From assembly GCA_031308135.1 (NCBI GenBank), contig JAHLJT010009436.1, positions 164,537,681 through 164,601,680 of the forward strand: a stretch of DNA of 64,000 bases. Reading direction: 5' to 3'. Below are positions 12,940 to 25,084 of the stretch, piece after piece. The stretch's first letter is position 1, and each line of letters begins with the position of its first letter. The position numbers and the translations under genes are program-made. The notes under the pieces are model-generated. The model did not search any database. It worked only from the letters and a program-made list of their open reading frames with translations, and was not told the origin of the DNA. Source of the DNA: Acheta domesticus (Eukaryota > Arthropoda > Insecta > Orthoptera > Gryllidae).

Positions 12940-13690
12940 GGGACACGGCCGTGTTGGACACGGAAGTGTGGAGGGGTAGGACACGAAGGTGTGGAACACT
13001 GCAGGTTGGGACACGGCGGGGTGGGACACGGCGGGGAGGTACACGATGGGTGAGACACCGTGGGGTGGAACACGGTGGAGACATGGTAGTGTTGGACACG
13101 GCGAGGTGGCACACGATGGGTGAGACACGGCGGGGTGGCACACGGTGGGTGAGACATGGTAGTGTTGGACACGGCGGGGTGGCACACGGTGGGTGAGACA
13201 TGGTAGTGTTGGACATGGCGGGGTGGCACACGGTGGGTGAGACATGGTAGTGTTGGACACGGCGGGGTGGCACACGGTGGGTGAGACATGGTAGTGTTGG
13301 ACACGGCGGGGTGGCACACGGTGGGTGAGACATGGTAGTGTTGGACACGGCGGGGTGGCACACGGTGGGTGAGACATGGTAGTGTTGGACACGGCGGGGT
13401 GGCACACGGTGGGTGAGACATGGTAGTGTTGGACACGGCGGGGTGGCACACGGTGGGTGAGACATGGTAGTGTTGGACACGGCGGGGTGGCACACGGTGG
13501 GTGAGACATGGTAGTGTTGGACACGGCGGGGTGGCACACGGTGGGTGAGACATGGTAGTGTTGGACATGGCGGGGTGGCACACGGTGGGTGAGACATGGT
13601 AGTGTTGGACACGGCGGGGTGGTACACGGTGGGTGAGACACGGTGAGATTGGACACGGCGGGGTGGAATATCACGGAGTGGGATACGGGG
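12940..13690 (+). repeat. 44-bp higher-order minisatellite
   Basis: The word TGGTAGTGTTGGAC recurs at 13157, 13201, 13245 and so on to 13597, always exactly 44 bp apart, giving 11 nearly identical units. Less regular units occur on both sides. Each 44-mer is made of three related short units: ACGGCGGGGTGGCAC (15), ACGGTGGGTGAGAC (14) and ATGGTAGTGTTGGAC (15). All three minus-strand frames stay open for more than 350 codons because the unit has no stop in any frame. Those frames are artefacts. Confidence 0.95.
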
Positions 13691-14436
13691 GTGTGGGTCA
13701 CGGAGGAATGGGGCGGGACGGGGCAGAGGCATGTAAGCGGCCATTGCCCGCCGTCCGATCACCTAGCACTGAAAAAGGTTCCGTGGCTACGCAAGAGGAG
13801 GCAGAACGTCCGCGGCTGGAAGGTGATCGCACAGTGCTACGACCCCACGCTGCTCGGGCGCAGGGTTTCCTGTGCTCACGGGCGTTTTGCTCTATGTTGT
13901 GATTAATAGGGGAAAGGAAAAATGAATTAAAGTGTTGTTTACGTAAGAATTTCTTGGTTTGGTATCTCTTTTGGTTTCAACAGTGTACTCAGAGGCGAAA
14001 CGGTAACATTTCTGTGGTTATTTTTGTGTATTAATGTCTTTGGATGAATAAATTACCCGAGATTGCATTTTATGAGTATTCATCGATCATGAAATGCTCC
14101 AATATGAATCTTTTTGCGAATTTTTGAGAATTACAACTTACGCAACCATTTGCCTTTGAATCCATGGATATATTTTACATATATGATGAGTAAAAATAAA
14201 CAGGTAATAGCCTGAAAGTCAATAACATATTCTTACAATTCTTGCTGGATACTGTCACAGGTTAATTTATTTTTATGCTGGTATTTGTGTATCATTTCTT
14301 GCGTCTTGAGTTCAAGAAATACTCCAACTGCCAACTAAAATTCTAAATTAAAGACAATACAAAAAGTTTTCATGTGAAAAGGAGTTTATCAAGCAATACT
14401 CTTGTTGCCAATCAATATTTTTATACTTTATTTTCT
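13691..14436. other. Repeat edge and AT-rich sequence
   Basis: A short GC-rich tail runs to about 13880, then AT-rich sequence without recognisable features. Confidence 0.6.
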
Positions 14437-14599
14437 TCATAGAAATGCATATGAGGTGTTGGTTCTCCATCGTAAGTTTTATAGCATAAAGCATTTTCGG
14501 GCGCAATACGGCCATCTTTATGCTAAAATAAAAACTTACGATTGATGCTAAAATAAAAACTTACGATGGAGACCCAACGCCTCATATGCATTTCTATGA
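14437..14599. mobile_element. Foldback/MITE-like inverted repeat with internal duplication
   Basis: The left arm CATAGAAATGCATATGAGG (14438) continues through TCCATCGTAAGTTTTA. It is mirrored by TAAAACTTACGATGGA type sequence ending CCTCATATGCATTTCTATG at 14598. The arms are about 45-50 bp with few mismatches. Just inside the right arm, ATGCTAAAATAAAAACTTACGAT occurs twice in tandem (about 14519-14568). There is no coding potential, and no clear target duplication is visible. Confidence 0.8.
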
Positions 14600-14879
14600 T
14601 GGAAACATCGTACACACAGCACCATTTCTTACCATTTATTTCTTCTAATGCTAAATTGATTGGATTGTCAAATTCTAAATTGTTGACGTTTTTAGTAATG
14701 CACTTTTTAATTATAGTTAAGAATAGTTCAGAACCCTATCAATTTCAGTTTGAATTATTTGGTTGAAACAAATACAACAAATGTATTTCAAAAATTTCGA
14801 TCAAAAATTTCTCCTGTTCAATTTGTGAAAGTGAAGATTGCCGCGAACCACCCTCTATCGCCCCTCAGGTGATGCAGGG

Positions 14880-15500
14880 CGAGGAGAGGCGGAGACGGGG
14901 TAGGATGTGGCAGATAATGAAGGGGCGTGGCGGGGCGGTGTAGTCCGACGCGTGTCATGGCGGGGAGGTGGGGCGGGATATGGCGTAGGATGAAGGAGTG
15001 TGGCGGAGTGGTTCCACGCGTGTCGTGGCAGGGGGTGGGGCGTGACGGGGCGGAGTGCGGCGGTGTGTGGCGGAGAATGAAGGGGCGTGGCGGGACGGAG
15101 TGGGCCAAAGCGTGTTGAGGCGAGGCGCAGCAGGGCCGGGCCGGGAAGGTTCGGGTCGGGGCGGGGCTCGGTGTGGTGGAGTGTGGCGGAGAGGGGCGAG
15201 GCGGGGCGGAGTAGTCCGACGCTTGTCGTGGCGGAGCGGGACGGGACGGGGCGGGGTGGGACAAAGAATGAAGAGGCAAGGCGAGACAGATTGGTCCGAC
15301 GCGTGTCGTGGCGGGATGGGGAGGGGCGGAGAATAAATGCACGTGGCGGGGCGGAGTGGGCTGACGCGTGTTGTGGTTAGGCGGGACGGGGCAGGTTGGG
15401 GCGGGGTGGCGTGGGGAGTGGATGGGCGGATCAGGTTGTGGCGGAGGATGAAGGAGCGTGGCGGGGTGGGGACAATGGAGTGGGGCGGGGCAGCGCTGGC
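14880..15500 (+). repeat. GC-rich irregular tandem repeat
   Basis: Modules such as GTCCGACGCGTGTCGTGGCG (14942, 15213, 15295 and decayed versions near 15005, 15105 and 15360), GGAGAATGAAGGGGCGTGG and GGGGCGGAGTG repeat at irregular spacing of about 65-110 bp. It is strongly G-rich on the + strand and CpG-dense. Open frames on either strand are not credible genes. Confidence 0.75.
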
Positions 15501-15800
15501 CGGCGCGCGCATTTAGCGGGGAAGAAGCGCGCGGAGGCGGAAAACTTAACAGCTGGCGCTTTCCTTGGCAGCGCGTGGGCTGGCAGCGACGGGGGAGGGG
15601 AGGGGAGGGGGAGGAGGAAGGGCGAGGCCTGCGCGCTCCGCCGCGCCGCGTCTTCCCCTCGATCGGAGGGATAATGGACTTTATTTGTGAAGTGCCTGCC
15701 CGTGGAGCGACGGAGCGGCGGCGTGGGCGTGGGCGGTGCGGGTGAAGGGGATGGGGAGGGGAGAGGAGGGGAGCTTGAGAGCGGTGGCTACTCGGACGTC
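15501..15800. other. CpG-rich block
   Basis: A dense CpG sequence with GGGGAGGGGAGGGG runs, directly after the GC-rich repeat. No exon or promoter motif is convincing. Confidence 0.5.
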
Positions 15801-15886
15801 GCGGGAGAGAGGTGGCAATCGGAGGCAGAAGAGCAGCGTCCTTTTTGGGGGACACGTGACGGTTAGAGCAGATTCTGTTCATTGTA

Positions 15887-16124
15887 CTATCCTGCGATTT
15901 TGCTAACTTTGCCTGTCAAGGCCCGTCTTCACGATGGAATATGTCACGGTATTTCGCATCTGTCTCAGTCGTGCCGCTAGATATCGCGTGATCACAACCT
16001 ATCAAGCATTGATTGCGTTCATGCGACATCTAGCGGTACCACCGAAAAAGACCGAAATGCCATGTGATATTGTCTCTGTGCATGTATGGGCTTGAAAGGC
16101 AGAGTTAGAAAAATCGCACTATAG
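15887..16124. mobile_element. MITE-like element with about 100-bp imperfect inverted repeats
   Basis: The left arm holds TGCGATTTTGCTAACTTTGCC, TCAAGGCCC, ATGTCACGGTATTTCG and GCCGCTAGATATCGCGTG in that order. The right arm holds the complements in reverse order: CATGCGACATCTAGCGG, CGAAATGCCATGTGAT, GGGCTTGA and GGCAGAGTTAGAAAAATCGCA. The arms meet near 16005 with a short AT-rich spacer. The whole element is about 238 bp and has no open frame. It would form a long imperfect hairpin if transcribed. Confidence 0.8.
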
Positions 16125-18289
16125 ATCTCTATTCAATTGAAGTCCTTCATTTGGTGTAATGCGTTACGTAGTCCTTTAACGTAGATTAACGGAAGTGTAA
16201 TCTGTATCTAACCATGCCATCTCATATTATTTATATGTTGTTTCAACTCGTATTCAGAAATAAAAGAAGTAAATTGGATCTGCGATTCTGTGCGTGGTAA
16301 TGAAGATGGAATCTTGAAGTAACGTAAGAAGAAGATCCAATTCATTTAAAAAAATTATGAAATCGGATTCAGATTTCAAAAAATCGAAATCGATGCTATT
16401 TTGTCGCAACCATTTAGCAGTGGGATATGATGTGGTGGGCGTAGACTTGCGTGATGGCAGGGATGTGATATCGAAGATCATATGCGTATTAATACTGTGA
16501 AGAAGGTAACATAAATAATTGCATCGTCGGCATATATTGAATAAACGTCAATGTATTGATCACCAAACATAATCTAATAACAAGATAGTCTCCCCAAGAG
16601 TTTAAACACGTAATGAAACAAGAAATGCTTGATAAAAAAAATATCATTGCGGCTGCGTTCATTCAAGAAAACCTACACAACACTTTCCCGTGTGCTTGGT
16701 GGTCGGGTTCGGTTCCCGGCTCCTCCCGCCGCGTTGAAGGTCCTTCCCTGGAGATCGCGAGGGAGACGGGCTCACCGGCGGCGCTGAGCTGGTCACCCGA
16801 GGGCCGCTGCGCGCTCGCACCACGCCTCCTTTCCACCCCTCTCCACCCACTCACACCCTCTCACAAGCCCGCGCCACGCGTAACTTCGTTCCCGCCCTCT
16901 AAGTATCAATTTCGAGCCATCTCAGCCGCAGGAAAGGCTTATTAGCGGGATATTGCCCCCGTCCTCGCCCTCGCCCTCGCCCTCGCCCCCGCCATCCGTC
17001 CTCGCCCTCTCCGACCAAGATGGTCGCGGGCGACCTCGGGGAAAAATATCGTCGCTGCGTCTTGATGGGCAGGAGATTGCCGAAGTTGGCGCTTGACGCG
17101 CAGATGAGCGATGTCGTGAATGAAGCCCCAGTGTAGCCCGGGGGGCGTTTATTGCTCTGGTCTGGCTTAATGGACGCGTGTCTAGTGACGTGCTGGATGA
17201 ATTAGGGATGAAACAGAAAACATAAATGCAAACGTCCGTTAGAAAAAGTGTGGCGACATTGAAAAACGTATGAAGTTGTGGTAAATATCTCTATGAAATT
17301 TTGACTGTAAATTGTATTACGAATTAATTGCTGCTGAGTACTTTTAATGAAAAATAGACATTACTCAATACTTCTGTTCTCAAAATCATAAAACGCATGC
17401 GTTTATTATTCAATTCAGGAATATTTTACATGTTTACAGCCAATTGTAAAAGTTTATGCGATTTATATCGGAATTAATGATACAACTGCATTTAATGGTT
17501 GTTTTCCTTATATAAAGTATTTATGCAATACACAAAAGTGTTTTCTGTCTTTGATTTTGATTCACAATCTAATGTAATGTGTTTCATTTCTGATGGGTTC
17601 ATACTTTTCTATTAATCATAAATGATTTGTGTTTTCACTTATTTACAATTCGTGTTTAATTTCCTTTCATCAATTTGGAGCTGCATGTCAACTCTAGATT
17701 TTAGAAATAAAATTTAAGCATTCAAATTGTATAAAATGATGTGCATACTCAAATTTTACTGCTTTCTCTTTTATATTTTGTATAATAATATTTTTTCCTG
17801 TTCCATGATAATGTATTATTCAACTTCTTGAACTCATGGAATTGATAAAATGCTTCTCCATGGGTCCGTATACGTAAGCAGAGTCTACTTCCCCACATAC
17901 CTACGTATCTGAGAAACGAAATCACAATTGAAAGTTTTAACACGTCAGATTGAACGGAATAATTTCATGTGGATGTATTGAATGAAATTAAAATTATGTT
18001 TCTCTTAATTAAGATTTTCTACCAAATTCAAATATTAAATTCGCCAAAGTAGAATCAGTATCAAAATTTGTCTCAATGCACTCGTTCGCTTGACTCATGC
18101 GTAATGTTTAGTAATTGGATAACCTCCGTCCGTCACTCAAGATTAGGCTAGTGCAGCCGAAATATTAGTCGTTCGTGTAGTTAAATTTGAAAGAAGCAAA
18201 CCATTTGTTTTCCAGATGAAAACCATCCATCTCAATGCAAATATTATTCAATTATATGCTATTAAAGTTATTGATGCGAAGGCAGTACG
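16125..18289. other. Mostly AT-rich sequence with a small CpG block
   Basis: A CpG-rich block lies at 16690-17150. Otherwise nothing recognised. Confidence 0.6.
16965..16995 (+). repeat. (CGCCCT)n short tandem repeat
   Basis: Four to five hexamer units CGCCCT, with a CGCCCC variant at the end. Confidence 0.85.
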
Positions 18290-18810
18290 TACTTTCTCAC
18301 CCGTATTTTCACGCAAAATTACGCAAAAAGTAGTCAAATTTTCGAAACATTGTACATGACCTTATTTCAAAATATACCTTTAAGGAACATTTCATCAGGG
18401 AAAAATCTCTGTATTTAATATTTTAGTCGTACGAAGACTCCGAAATTTTTTTTTACTTTTGAAAATTTCGAAAAATCAGGATAATTAACGAACATGAGAT
18501 CTGCACCTTTGAAAATGTCCCAAGTACTTCATGTAAAGCAGTCCCAAAAATTAAAATTTCGGTTTCAAATTCAAGAGGCCGCAACATCCAGATCGACTGG
18601 GGAATATCAGTTTTGGAGAAAATCGTCTGCTAGCGTTGTTCAGAGACAGAGTTTTGCCGTCATTCGATTTTTCAATATCAAGGATCCACAGTACATGGGT
18701 ACACCACGTGACAGAGGATATGTTTTCTAAATTTAGCAACTAGATGTATTCACTTGTTTGTTACCTGGACCCTATAATAAGAGTTGTAGTGCCGAAATTT
18801 CGCCGTTTTT
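18290..18810 (+). mobile_element. Family A element, truncated copy
   Basis: It shares AGATCGACTGGGGAATATC, TTTTGGAGAAAATCGT, CGTCATTCGATTTTTCAATATCAAGGA and TACACCACGTG with the copy at 52 kb. It lacks the long CCGT-type simple repeat and the tandem region is reduced. Both ends are approximate. The similarity extends into CCTGGACCCTATAATAAGA, which parallels the right part of the copy near 6470. Confidence 0.7.
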
Positions 18811-19129
18811 TCGCAACATAACTTTCTCTCTAATCCCAAGTGAGAAAAGATCACCAGAACGGCAGTCAGATAGCTTTCGTTTGCCTAAGTTGATTTCCTT
18901 ATGGTTTGAAAGAAATGCAATACGCAAGAAAAAGCTTGATGATGTCAAATCTGCTCGTCACCTCATGCCTGAACATTTGTCTGTTGACAATGTCGAATTC
19001 GTTCATCAAATAGTGCCTGAACATTTTTCTGAAAACTTTGAAGAGAATAGAAGTTGAAAATAACATGGATAGTTTTAGAATAATGGCAGACTACTCAGAA
19101 GAATATGACGAATTAATGGAATGATAATA

Positions 19130-19465
19130 TGACTAGCGTACCCGTGCGAGAACTCTCGTATGTTAAATCCCACCCTTTCCCTATCCATTTGTCTATCCGT
19201 TCCATAAAGGAGAGGAACTACTAATGTACTTACAGAATATCAAACAAAATAACAATGCAATTGATGTTTGAAACAAATTTTCAATTAAAATTTATTCAAC
19301 ATTATAGAGAGATGTTCTTGGAACAATTCATACTTCTTTAAAAACAACATTTGAAGAAATTTTTCAATCTTCCTTGAGAGTTAGCTTTTCGCTTTCCTTG
19401 ATAGTCAAATAATAGAAAAGGTACTCTTGAGAAAGCCAAGTAAAGTAGTGTGAAAATACCGGATC
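19130..19465 (+). repeat. Dispersed repeat C, copy 1
   Basis: It starts ACCCGTGCGAGAACTCTCG then TATGTTAAATCCCACCC, and ends near CTCTTGAGAAAGCC. A second copy lies about 990 bp downstream in the same direction. Shared internal blocks are AACAATGCAATT, TTCTTGGAACAATTC, ACATTTGAAG and GATAGTCA. The short stem GCGAGA/TCTCGC is near the left end. No coding potential is seen. Confidence 0.8.
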
Positions 19466-20117
19466 GGGCAAGAACAGACCTACTCATTGCAACATTATTT
19501 AACTTTCCTTGATTTGTTATGAAGAACCGAGTGGGTTTTGGAGAGTCAGGGTGCTGGGGTGAGAAAATTGAAAAATTATTTGTTTACTAAAAAGTATTGA
19601 ATTATTTTCTCGTCCTTATGTACCTCAAGAAAAACAATTCCGAGCAAAAAATTATTGAACTAAAATTTTCACCTTTGAGTACTAAATAACATTTGTTAGC
19701 ATTAGAAACAATATAGTAGGCATTAGTAAGCCCACTTTGGTACATGGGAATGTTGCTCAAACTATGTTTGCATTTTTAATATCTTAACGAACCGACACCT
19801 TGAGTTTAATATCAAACGGTGTTTTATTTACAATATGAGTTTGCAGTTGGGCGTTAGTGTACAACTTCCAGATGTCGCTAACATTTAAATCGTGCGATTG
19901 GACTGCGATCGTTGGAAGTTGTCGGATGACTTGCACTGTTCTTTCTATAATTTTAAATTTAGTTGTTTTTTAATTGATTAACGTAGTATTGTAGGCTAGC
20001 GCGTTTTGATTTTTGTTTTCCATTTATTCCAAGCTATTTTACTTTAGCTACTTTAAAAAGTTTGTTCTTTGTGTTGTACCATAGCGCAAGTTTTCCCCCA
20101 CTACCTCTGCGTATATA

Positions 20118-20490
20118 TACCCGTGCGAGAACTCTCGCTTGTTAGACCCCACACTCATCCCTATCCTTCTATTTTCATTCTAAGAGGGAAAGTAGTTAAC
20201 GAAACGTGTTTATTTGTATCTATACTACTATACTTTTATTAGTATCTATAAAGTTAACTTGCAATGTACTAACACAATTACAAATACAAATAAAAACAAT
20301 GCAATTAAGTGTAAAAGAAATTTTCAATAAATATTTATTCAATATCAAGGAGAATTTGCTTGGAACAATTCCCAACACTTACGTAAAGACATTTGAAGTA
20401 ATTATTCAATATTCTTTGTCAATTAGGTTTTAGTTTTTCGTGATAGTCACAAAAATATTAGCTTTTTACTTTTGAGAAAGCTACGTGTCT
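20118..20490 (+). repeat. Dispersed repeat C, copy 2
   Basis: It starts ACCCGTGCGAGAACTCTCG then CTTGTTAGACCCCAC, with the same order of blocks as copy 1 and an extra stretch around 20205-20285. The two copies are roughly 75 percent alike by eye. Confidence 0.8.
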
Positions 20491-23479
20491 GAACCCGTTG
20501 ACTTGAAAATTTCATCGAATGATAACGAAAATATTGGTACGGATAAAACACAGTCTTCACTCTTCACTGAACACCCACATCCTTCCACAATTAAGTACAC
20601 AGCACTTATAGACCATGAAAAAACGTTAATTGAATAGTTTCACTACACGCATAAGAAACAATCTTCACAGGTATAGGTATCAAGCAATTATAATAGTACT
20701 TGTAGTTGTTGCTGGAGAGCAAATCTTGAATTAATGATTATGCAAGTAAACCTCGTCAGACTGCACAAACAACGATGTTAACAGAAAGCGTAAATAAAGA
20801 TTGTCGAATCAAGCCTTCTAAGCGTGTCGCCCCAAAAATTGCTACCAGCAGGAAGAGCTGAAGTATTGAGGTGGCCGTGATAGTATTGAAGCGTTGAACC
20901 GAAAAGTTAATTGAATGGATCGGAGAATGTTTCATCTTGTAGATTATTGTGTGAAAAACGTTTCTTTGAGGCCTTTGGCCTCAAAATTGTACATTTTAAG
21001 GCTCTAAACGCTTTGTTTATGAGTTATTTGCCGATATAGATTGACATGTGATGCGGGCTGCATTTTACATCAATATTTCGATGCGTTTTTTTTAAGGAAT
21101 TATCCATATTTTTAAAGTCAAAGTGGAATTCGTCAAGTCTCCGTGAAATTCTCTTTCTTTAAAGCCCTCATTTACAATGATTGGTTGCGTGTGAGAGCCG
21201 GAACCCAAAGGTATACTACTGAAATAATACAGGAGACGATTTGCTTCAAAAATTTTACTGAGTAGTTCCTCTTAATTATGAAAGTATTACAATTTTTAAA
21301 ACTATTATTGCATCTAATACCCAGAATTTAATTTTCACTTGGTTCCTTTTATTTAATAAGCAGCATAAATTATTTAAAAAGAACCAGCCACCATTTCAAT
21401 TATGAAGCTGCTGAGAGGTGGATTTCATGGAATACGTAATAGTAAAACATTTTTTACCTACTAAACTTAGTATTACATTTTTTTTACAAAAAGAGTTTTC
21501 TCAGTTTTTAATAATAATAATTTCACAAAGCTTTTTTCCTGTTTAGATCAATGATGCCTGGTTCCTTTTATATAAAAACGGTCCGTTGTAGAATATTTTC
21601 ATTATTTTGTTTCGTTCTGTTATTTTTTGTTGTTGTTTTTTTGTAATTGAATCTACAGGTGAAATAAACCTAACAAAAAACATGTAAAAATATGTTTGGG
21701 ATTCGTTACTGGTTTGAATTGTATTCTCTTCTTTCCCCTTCCGCTGTTCTTTCAGCATTGTTGGTTTTAAAACATGTAATAGGAGTCTTGTCAACGATCA
21801 GTGAGAATGCGATCAAGTTTGCTGTATGTCTACAAAGCTCAATCATTTCCGCCTGAATTCCACGTATCCATTATTTTACTTTCGCTTTCAGCCAGACGCA
21901 GTATCTATAAATATCCAGCTGTTTCGGTTCCGTTCTCACTTTTGTTACGGATTCCAGGAAAATCTCTTGATGTTAATGCGTTTGAAATTATTATTAAAAA
22001 CTTTTCCATCCCTTGGCGGCATAATTCGTAATTCATTTTAAGCCAACGTTGTTTAACACAATCACCTTGTTCTTTATGCTGCTTTATTTGTGTTAATATA
22101 CGCATACTTCTCCATTAATTCAATAGTCATTTGTCTTTAAAACCAAATTCAACAAACGTCAACAAACCAAATAAAGTCAACGAACTAAAATTCTATAAAA
22201 AAACGCGCAATGCAAAAGTAACGTTCTTTTTGCATCATTTAGACATCTTCAGGATTTATATTATTATTTAATTCCTTTTTAAATAAATGAATTTGAATAT
22301 TTTCCGCAACCAGTTATTACTCGTTCGCTTTACATTTGCAAGCGGAGCGCTGCGATCTGTTTACATGAGGTCACCGCCGACCGAATGAGAAACACGCGTC
22401 TGCAGTAGGTACTGACCGTTTAATATGATATAGATGGCGGTGAGCAGCACACAGAACCCCGGCGGGGTAAGAACATAACCATTAAGCAGTAGATAGGTGC
22501 AAAGAAGAAATAAAAATATTGAACGTGAATGTTGTGAATAGCGTGTGGTGTGATATATTTTATTGTATATTACCTTAATTGTTTAAGGGCGCGACTCCAA
22601 CTCACTGTCGGAAAGGCATAATTCGTCAGCTGTGTCCGTAGCGCTTGTGCTGCCTTCGGAGACAGCTGATTGGTCAGATGCTGATTCACATCGGGACCAT
22701 TCGTGTATTCTCGGTTGTATGTTCGGGCCTTCACTTTCAAAATAACATTAGTTCCTAATTCTGCCGGCTGCAAATATAAAGTGAACGAGTAATACACTTA
22801 CTTGATTTGAAAACAGAGAAGTCCATCGTTACTAGGTCTCGTTTTTGGGAAAATATGTAGCCCAGCCGGAAATACGCCTGTCTACATTGACGTCGAACCA
22901 AATATACCTGATTTTATAGGGCATACAATGTATATATTGGTTGGTTAGCAATAGTTAATAAGCAAAAAATGTATTCAAATTTTTAATTATTTTACTCATT
23001 TTCCATGAAATATTTTATCGTACCTCATATTTATTTCTATTTATTTTAATCAATAAATTTTATTTTTAAAGTTATTTTTCAAGTTAAATTTAAAGTTATA
23101 TTTGTAATATGTAATTTTATTTACTCGGTACATTTAGCTTTAATCAATACTTCTCTTAATGAATTACACAAGATATTGATCTGTCAAATCGCAATCTTTT
23201 CTAGTAATACCTCAAATAAATTCATTTTTGAAAGTTGATAACCCTCATTAACTTTTGAACGCATTTTTTATTGTCTTCATTCAACATGTCACAATTGAAA
23301 TTATACCACAAAAAATATATGAAACAAGTGGATAACAGAAAAGGACTTCTCAATATTAATACATTTAATACGACTTATTTTAGTGCATATTTTAAAAGTT
23401 TTTAGTACATAGATGCATACATATTTAATATTATTGGAGCATATAAATCCTTTCCCTATTCATGACATAAGCGGTTCTC
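20491..23479. other. AT-rich sequence, nothing firmly recognised
   Basis: A mid-GC piece at 22340-22560, with GAAATAAAAATATTGAACG near its end, could be an old LTR fragment. No partner was found. Confidence 0.5.
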
Positions 23480-24237
23480 GTTCAAGACGGTTTAAGACGT
23501 GCGAGGTATTTGCTCATGGATTGCCGGGTGTCCGCTCATGACATGCGAAATGTCCATAAATAACGCGAGATGTCTGCTCATAACGTGAGGGGTGCCCGCT
23601 TATGATTTAGATATATCCACTCGATATCTAAGAGATATACTCCCATGGCGTACGAAGTGTGCGATCATGACGTGAAAAGTGTCCACTCATAAGTGAGAAG
23701 TGTCCGTTCAGAATGTGAGAGATGTTCGCACATGCCGTGTGGAGTATCCAGTTATGACGTGAGAGGTGTCCATTCAAGACCTGAGAGATGCCCGCTCATG
23801 ACGTGCGAAATGCCCACTCATAGCGTGCGCGGTGTCCGCTCATAACGTGAAAGGTCTTCTTTGAGAATATAAGAGGTGTCTGCTCAAGGCATGAGAGGTG
23901 TCTCCTCACGTGCAAAGTGTCCTGAGCCGACGCGAGGTGTGTCCGCTCATGACAGGAGGGATATGCACTCAAGACGTGCAAGGTGTCCGCTCATAACGAG
24001 CGAAGTGTCCGATCATGACTGCAAGGTGCCCGCTGGTAACGTGGAAGTGTCCACTCAAGACGTACGAGATGTCCGCTCATGACGTGGGAGGTGTACGCTC
24101 ATGTGTCAGCTCATAACATGCGAGGTGTCATCTCAATACACGGGGGTGTCCACTCAAAATGTACGAGGTGTGCGCTCATGACTTGCAAGGTGTCCGCTCA
24201 CGACGTGCGAAGTATCGGCTCACGACGTGCGAGAGGC
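23480..24237 (+). repeat. 22-bp diverged tandem array
   Basis: The unit is close to GTGTCCGCTCATGACGTGCGAG and repeats about 33 times with 10-30 percent divergence. It contains a CRE-like TGACGT core in many units, along with TAACGTG variants. It ends at 24237, where a CpG-rich block begins. It is AT-poor compared with the sequence to its left. Confidence 0.88.
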
Positions 24238-24725
24238 TCGGCTAGTGGGTGGTGGCGTGGGCAGCTGGGCTGGGCCGTTGCAGAGCGCGCCAGGCCGCGG
24301 CGCGGCGCGACGCAACGCAGCGCAACCCAGTGCGGACACCGCTGCCGACCCGCCGCTGCCCTCTGACCTTTCGACCCGCTCCGCCGCGCCGCGCCCCGCC
24401 CCGCCTCGCCCCGCCCCTCCCGCCCCTCCCCCCTCCCGCCCCTCCACTCCCGCTCGGCTCGCGCTGCCCGCCCGCTCCGCTTGCCAACGCCCGCCCTCTC
24501 GCCCGCTCGGGCGCTCGGATCGCGTCGCAGCCGCGTGCGGAATCCCGCTATATCTTATTAACCCGCGCGCGCGCGTGTGCGTGAGGGACGCGGTGCGTGC
24601 CCGCGTGCGTGTGCGTGAGGGAGACGGGGAGTGCGCGCGGTGTGGGATTCCCGCGTGACTCGGCGAAGGGTGACGGGGCTGCGACGACGACTCTGGCACA
24701 GGTGCCGGCGCGCGGGGAATCTGTG
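24238..24725. other. CpG-island-like block
   Basis: It is very CpG-dense, with GCCCCGCC runs and a (CG)n stretch CCCGCGCGCGCGCGTG near 24562. CCGCTATATCTTATTAA at 24545 is a lone TATA-like motif. No exon, start codon context or splice donor is convincing, so the island is left without a gene. Confidence 0.5.
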
Positions 24726-25084
24726 ATGTGTGTGTGGGGGGGTATAACGTCGCAATCTGCCAACACTTTTTTTTGTTGCATCTGCCGGTACAATTATTGT
24801 AGCTACTTATTATTTAAAGTAGTAACACTTCAATTTTCATTTTTTTTTAGTTTTTATTTAAATTTCTTGTACAATGGACTTCAATATATTGAACCTTCTC
24901 ACTTTGTACAATTAAAACTTACACATTTTTTTAGAGGAACACGATTACGTTCAATTCTCTCTCTATATTCCTCTATATGTCATCAATCTATCGGTTGCTA
25001 ACCTAATTTTTCTAACAAGCAAAGTACATCACTTGTTACTTGTTTACCAACAACAATGAAAAATTGTAAATAAATATTGTGAAT

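Noticed and set aside
12940..13690. Regular spacing of 44 bp suggesting a CRISPR array
   Set aside because: There are no unique spacers; the entire 44 bp is repeated. The context is eukaryotic.
12448..13762. Three overlapping minus-strand open frames of 354-417 codons rich in His, Pro, Cys and Val
   Set aside because: They are produced by the 44-bp repeat, which has no stop in any minus-strand frame. All three frames are open at once, and no unique domain or start context exists.
14818..15882. 354-codon minus-strand open frame, Pro/Arg/Ser/His-rich
   Set aside because: It lies across a GC-rich tandem repeat with frames open in several registers, and its composition explains the absence of stops.
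24227..24720. Alanine/proline/arginine-rich frames in the CpG block as a gene
   Set aside because: Frames are open on both strands simultaneously and are explained by CpG-rich composition.
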